Below are positions 6,613 through 8,110 of a DNA stretch of 8,110 bases, piece after piece; within the stretch, counting starts at the first letter, position 1; each line of letters opens with the position of its first letter. This DNA is from Pseudomonadota bacterium. GTDB lineage: Bacteria > Pseudomonadota > Gammaproteobacteria > Xanthomonadales > Xanthomonadaceae. The notes under the pieces are model-generated. The model ran no database searches. It was not told the origin of the DNA and worked only from the letters and a program-made list of their open reading frames with translations. Made by a program: the position numbers and the translations under genes. The stretch is taken from assembly GCA_023438325.1 (NCBI GenBank), contig JAEXRB010000119.1, positions 1-8,110 of the forward strand. The letters are read 5' to 3'.

Positions 6613-7995
6613 ATGAAAAATCACGCCCTGCGCATCCTGTTGCTCGCCGCCCTGTCCGCTGCCTACAGCCTCTCCGGCGCGGCGCCTGCCGTGCAGAAAC
6701 CCACAACCGTGGCCGGCAGCGACACCATCGTGGCGCACACCTTGGACAACGGCCTGAAAGTGGTGATCTGGCCTGCACACGACATCCCCAACGTCGCGAT
6801 CTACACCTGGTTCCGCGCCGGCGGGCGCAATGAATACCCGGGCATCACCGGGCTGGCGCACTATTTCGAACACATGATGTTCAACGGCACCGCCAATCTA
6901 GCACCGGGCGAATTTGACCGGGTGATGGAAGCCGCCGGCGGCTCCAACAACGCCTACACCTCAAGCGACGTGACGGTGTATCAAGACTGGTTTCCGAAGG
7001 AAGCACTGGAAACCATCCTGACGCTGGAAGCAGACCGCATGGCCAATCTGGATTTCGACCCGGACGTGGTGGAAAGCGAGCGCGGCGTGGTTTTCAGCGA
7101 GCGCCGCGCCAGCGTGGACAATCAGCCTTTCGGCGCACTGCACGAACAGATGCAAGCCACCGCCTTCGTCGCCCATCCGTATCAATTCCCGGTGATCGGC
7201 TGGCCTTCGGACATCGAGAACTGGAGGGTCGAGGATCTCAAGGCCTTCTACCGCACCTACTACGCGCCCAACAACGCCACGATGTTCATCGTCGGCGATG
7301 TGGAGCCCAGGGCACTGCTGAGCCGCATCGAGCATCATTTCGGCAAGATCCCGCGCCAGCCGGAGCCGCGCGCAGTAACGACGACCGAACCCGAGCAGCT
7401 AGGCGAACGTCGCGTCGTGGTGGAAAAGCCGGGCGTGCAATCGCCGATCCTCGCGATGGCCTGGCATACCGGCAACGCCAGCGCCGAGGATCAGCGCCCG
7501 CTGCAACTCCTGCTCTCCATCCTCGCCAACGGCGAAGCCTCGCGCCTGCACCAGCGGCTGATCGAACGCGACCGCATCGCACTGGATGTGGGCGCGATGC
7601 TCGATACCGGCTTTGACCCCGGCCTCGTATGGCTGTACGCCATGCTGCCGCCCGGTGGCGATCTGGCACGCGTGGAGCAGGTCATCGACGAGGAGCTGAC
7701 GAAGCTGCTCGCCGACGGCGTGAGCGCCATCGAATTGGGCCGCGCGCACAAACAGGCGCAGGCCGATTTCTGGCGCGGCCTGCAAACCATTTCCGGCAAG
7801 GCACAGGCATTGGGCACGTTCGAGGTATTCCACGGCGATTACCGCAGGCTGTTCGACGAACCGGCGAAAGTCGTCAGCATCGACGTCGGCGCGCTCGCCG
7901 ATGCCGCACAGCGCACCTTCCGCCCCGCCAACCGCACCACCGGGCACCTGCGCCCGGCGGCATCCGCAACCACCGCCCCGGCTTCGGAGGACTGA
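6613..7995 (+). CDS. M16 family zinc metallopeptidase, catalytic subunit, exported
   Basis: A 460-residue protein with a signal peptide (Lys/His/Arg N-region, Leu/Ala-rich core about 8-20, cleavage near GAAPA at 22-26). The N-terminal M16 domain (about 37-185) carries the inverted zinc motif HYFEH at 83-87: His83 and His87 bind zinc and Glu86 is the general base. The distal ligand is Glu163 with supporting Glu156 (ESERGVVFSE), matching pitrilysin spacing (162/169). A second, non-catalytic M16C domain runs from about 200 to 380 (FYRTYYAPNNATMFIVGD at its start). At this length it resembles bacterial two-subunit M16 systems, in which an HxxEH subunit pairs with a partner lacking the motif; the next gene fits that partner. 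M16 enzymes degrade peptides and small unfolded proteins in a closed chamber. The ATG lies one base after the tdh stop, with GGAACTGAG inside the end of tdh as ribosome site. The natural substrate is unknown. Confidence 0.94.
   Translation: MKNHALRILLLAALSAAYSLSGAAPAVQKPTTVAGSDTIVAHTLDNGLKVVIWPAHDIPNVAIYTWFRAGGRNEYPGITGLAHYFEHMMFNGTANLAPGEFDRVMEAAGGSNNAYTSSDVTVYQDWFPKEALETILTLEADRMANLDFDPDVVESERGVVFSERRASVDNQPFGALHEQMQATAFVAHPYQFPVIGWPSDIENWRVEDLKAFYRTYYAPNNATMFIVGDVEPRALLSRIEHHFGKIPRQPEPRAVTTTEPEQLGERRVVVEKPGVQSPILAMAWHTGNASAEDQRPLQLLLSILANGEASRLHQRLIERDRIALDVGAMLDTGFDPGLVWLYAMLPPGGDLARVEQVIDEELTKLLADGVSAIELGRAHKQAQADFWRGLQTISGKAQALGTFEVFHGDYRRLFDEPAKVVSIDVGALADAAQRTFRPANRTTGHLRPAASATTAPASED
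7986..7991 (+). promoter_or_regulatory. Strong ribosome binding site of the second M16-type gene
   Basis: GGAGGA overlaps the last codons of the preceding peptidase gene and lies seven bases before ATG 7999. It is the best Shine-Dalgarno in the window and fixes the start of the following gene. Confidence 0.8.
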
Positions 7996-7998
7996 TCC

Positions 7999-8110
7999 AT
8001 GCGCCCGACTTCGCTTCTCTACGCGCTGGCGCTGCTGCTCTCCGCCAGCGTTGCCCATGCCGGCTTGCGCCTGCCGCCGGACGAATCCTTCACCTTGGAC
8101 AACGGCGCAC
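7999..8110 (+). CDS. Exported protein, probable M16 partner subunit (N-terminal part, cut by window edge)
   Basis: Thirty-seven codons are visible. They encode a signal peptide (MRPTSLLYALALLLSASVAHA, likely cleavage after AHA at 21) and then GLRLPPDESFTLDNGA. The F-x-L-x-N-G element is how the first strand of an M16 domain begins (compare HTLDNGLKV at 42-50 of the preceding peptidase). With a 3-base gap after the HxxEH-bearing gene and a strong ribosome site, this is most likely the non-catalytic half of a heterodimeric M16 peptidase. The call rests on context and a very short stretch; the domain and the absence of HxxEH cannot be checked here. Confidence 0.7.
   Translation, partial: MRPTSLLYALALLLSASVAHAGLRLPPDESFTLDNGA

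Overview
The window reads as a chromosomal segment of a high-GC gammaproteobacterium, most likely of the Xanthomonadales (Lysobacterales; Rhodanobacteraceae or Xanthomonadaceae). The evidence is the aroK-aroB-(WGR-like small protein)-hemE gene order, an S46 dipeptidyl-peptidase, a paired M16 peptidase locus, an exosortase of the XrtH type, and TATACT/TATAAT promoters. The family placement is inference from gene content; no rRNA or other direct marker is present.

Layout, left to right. (1) Positions 1-178, minus strand: the N-terminal 59 codons of an exosortase-like membrane protein, cut by the window edge and clearly less GC-rich than its neighbours. (2) Positions 240-3209, plus strand: a tight four-gene run of aroK (shikimate kinase), aroB (3-dehydroquinate synthase), a 78-residue WGR-like protein and hemE (uroporphyrinogen decarboxylase). 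aroK and aroB overlap by 4 bases, and the later gaps are 9 and 19 bases, so one transcript is likely. It combines two shikimate-pathway steps with one haem-biosynthesis step. (3) Positions 3220-3253: a 15-bp perfect stem-loop between convergent genes. (4) Positions 3260-5437, minus strand: a secreted S46 dipeptidyl-peptidase with an intact catalytic triad and a Gly at the specificity position. (5) Positions 5438-5576: a 139-bp divergent intergenic region with a -10-like box on each strand. (6) Positions 5577-8110, plus strand: tdh (L-threonine 3-dehydrogenase), a secreted zinc M16 peptidase starting one base after tdh ends, and the start of a second secreted protein that looks like the M16 partner subunit.

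The right half can be read as a protein and peptide scavenging neighbourhood: exported peptidases of two unrelated families next to a cytoplasmic amino-acid catabolic enzyme. That functional link is inference from proximity and spacing. Nothing here looks like a mobile element, CRISPR array, tRNA or rRNA. I did not find a convincing undescribed multi-gene system. The points most worth a second look are the compositionally distinct exosortase edge, the WGR-like protein with a degenerate signature, the tdh/M16 coupling without an adjacent kbl, and the S46 substrate-pocket residues.
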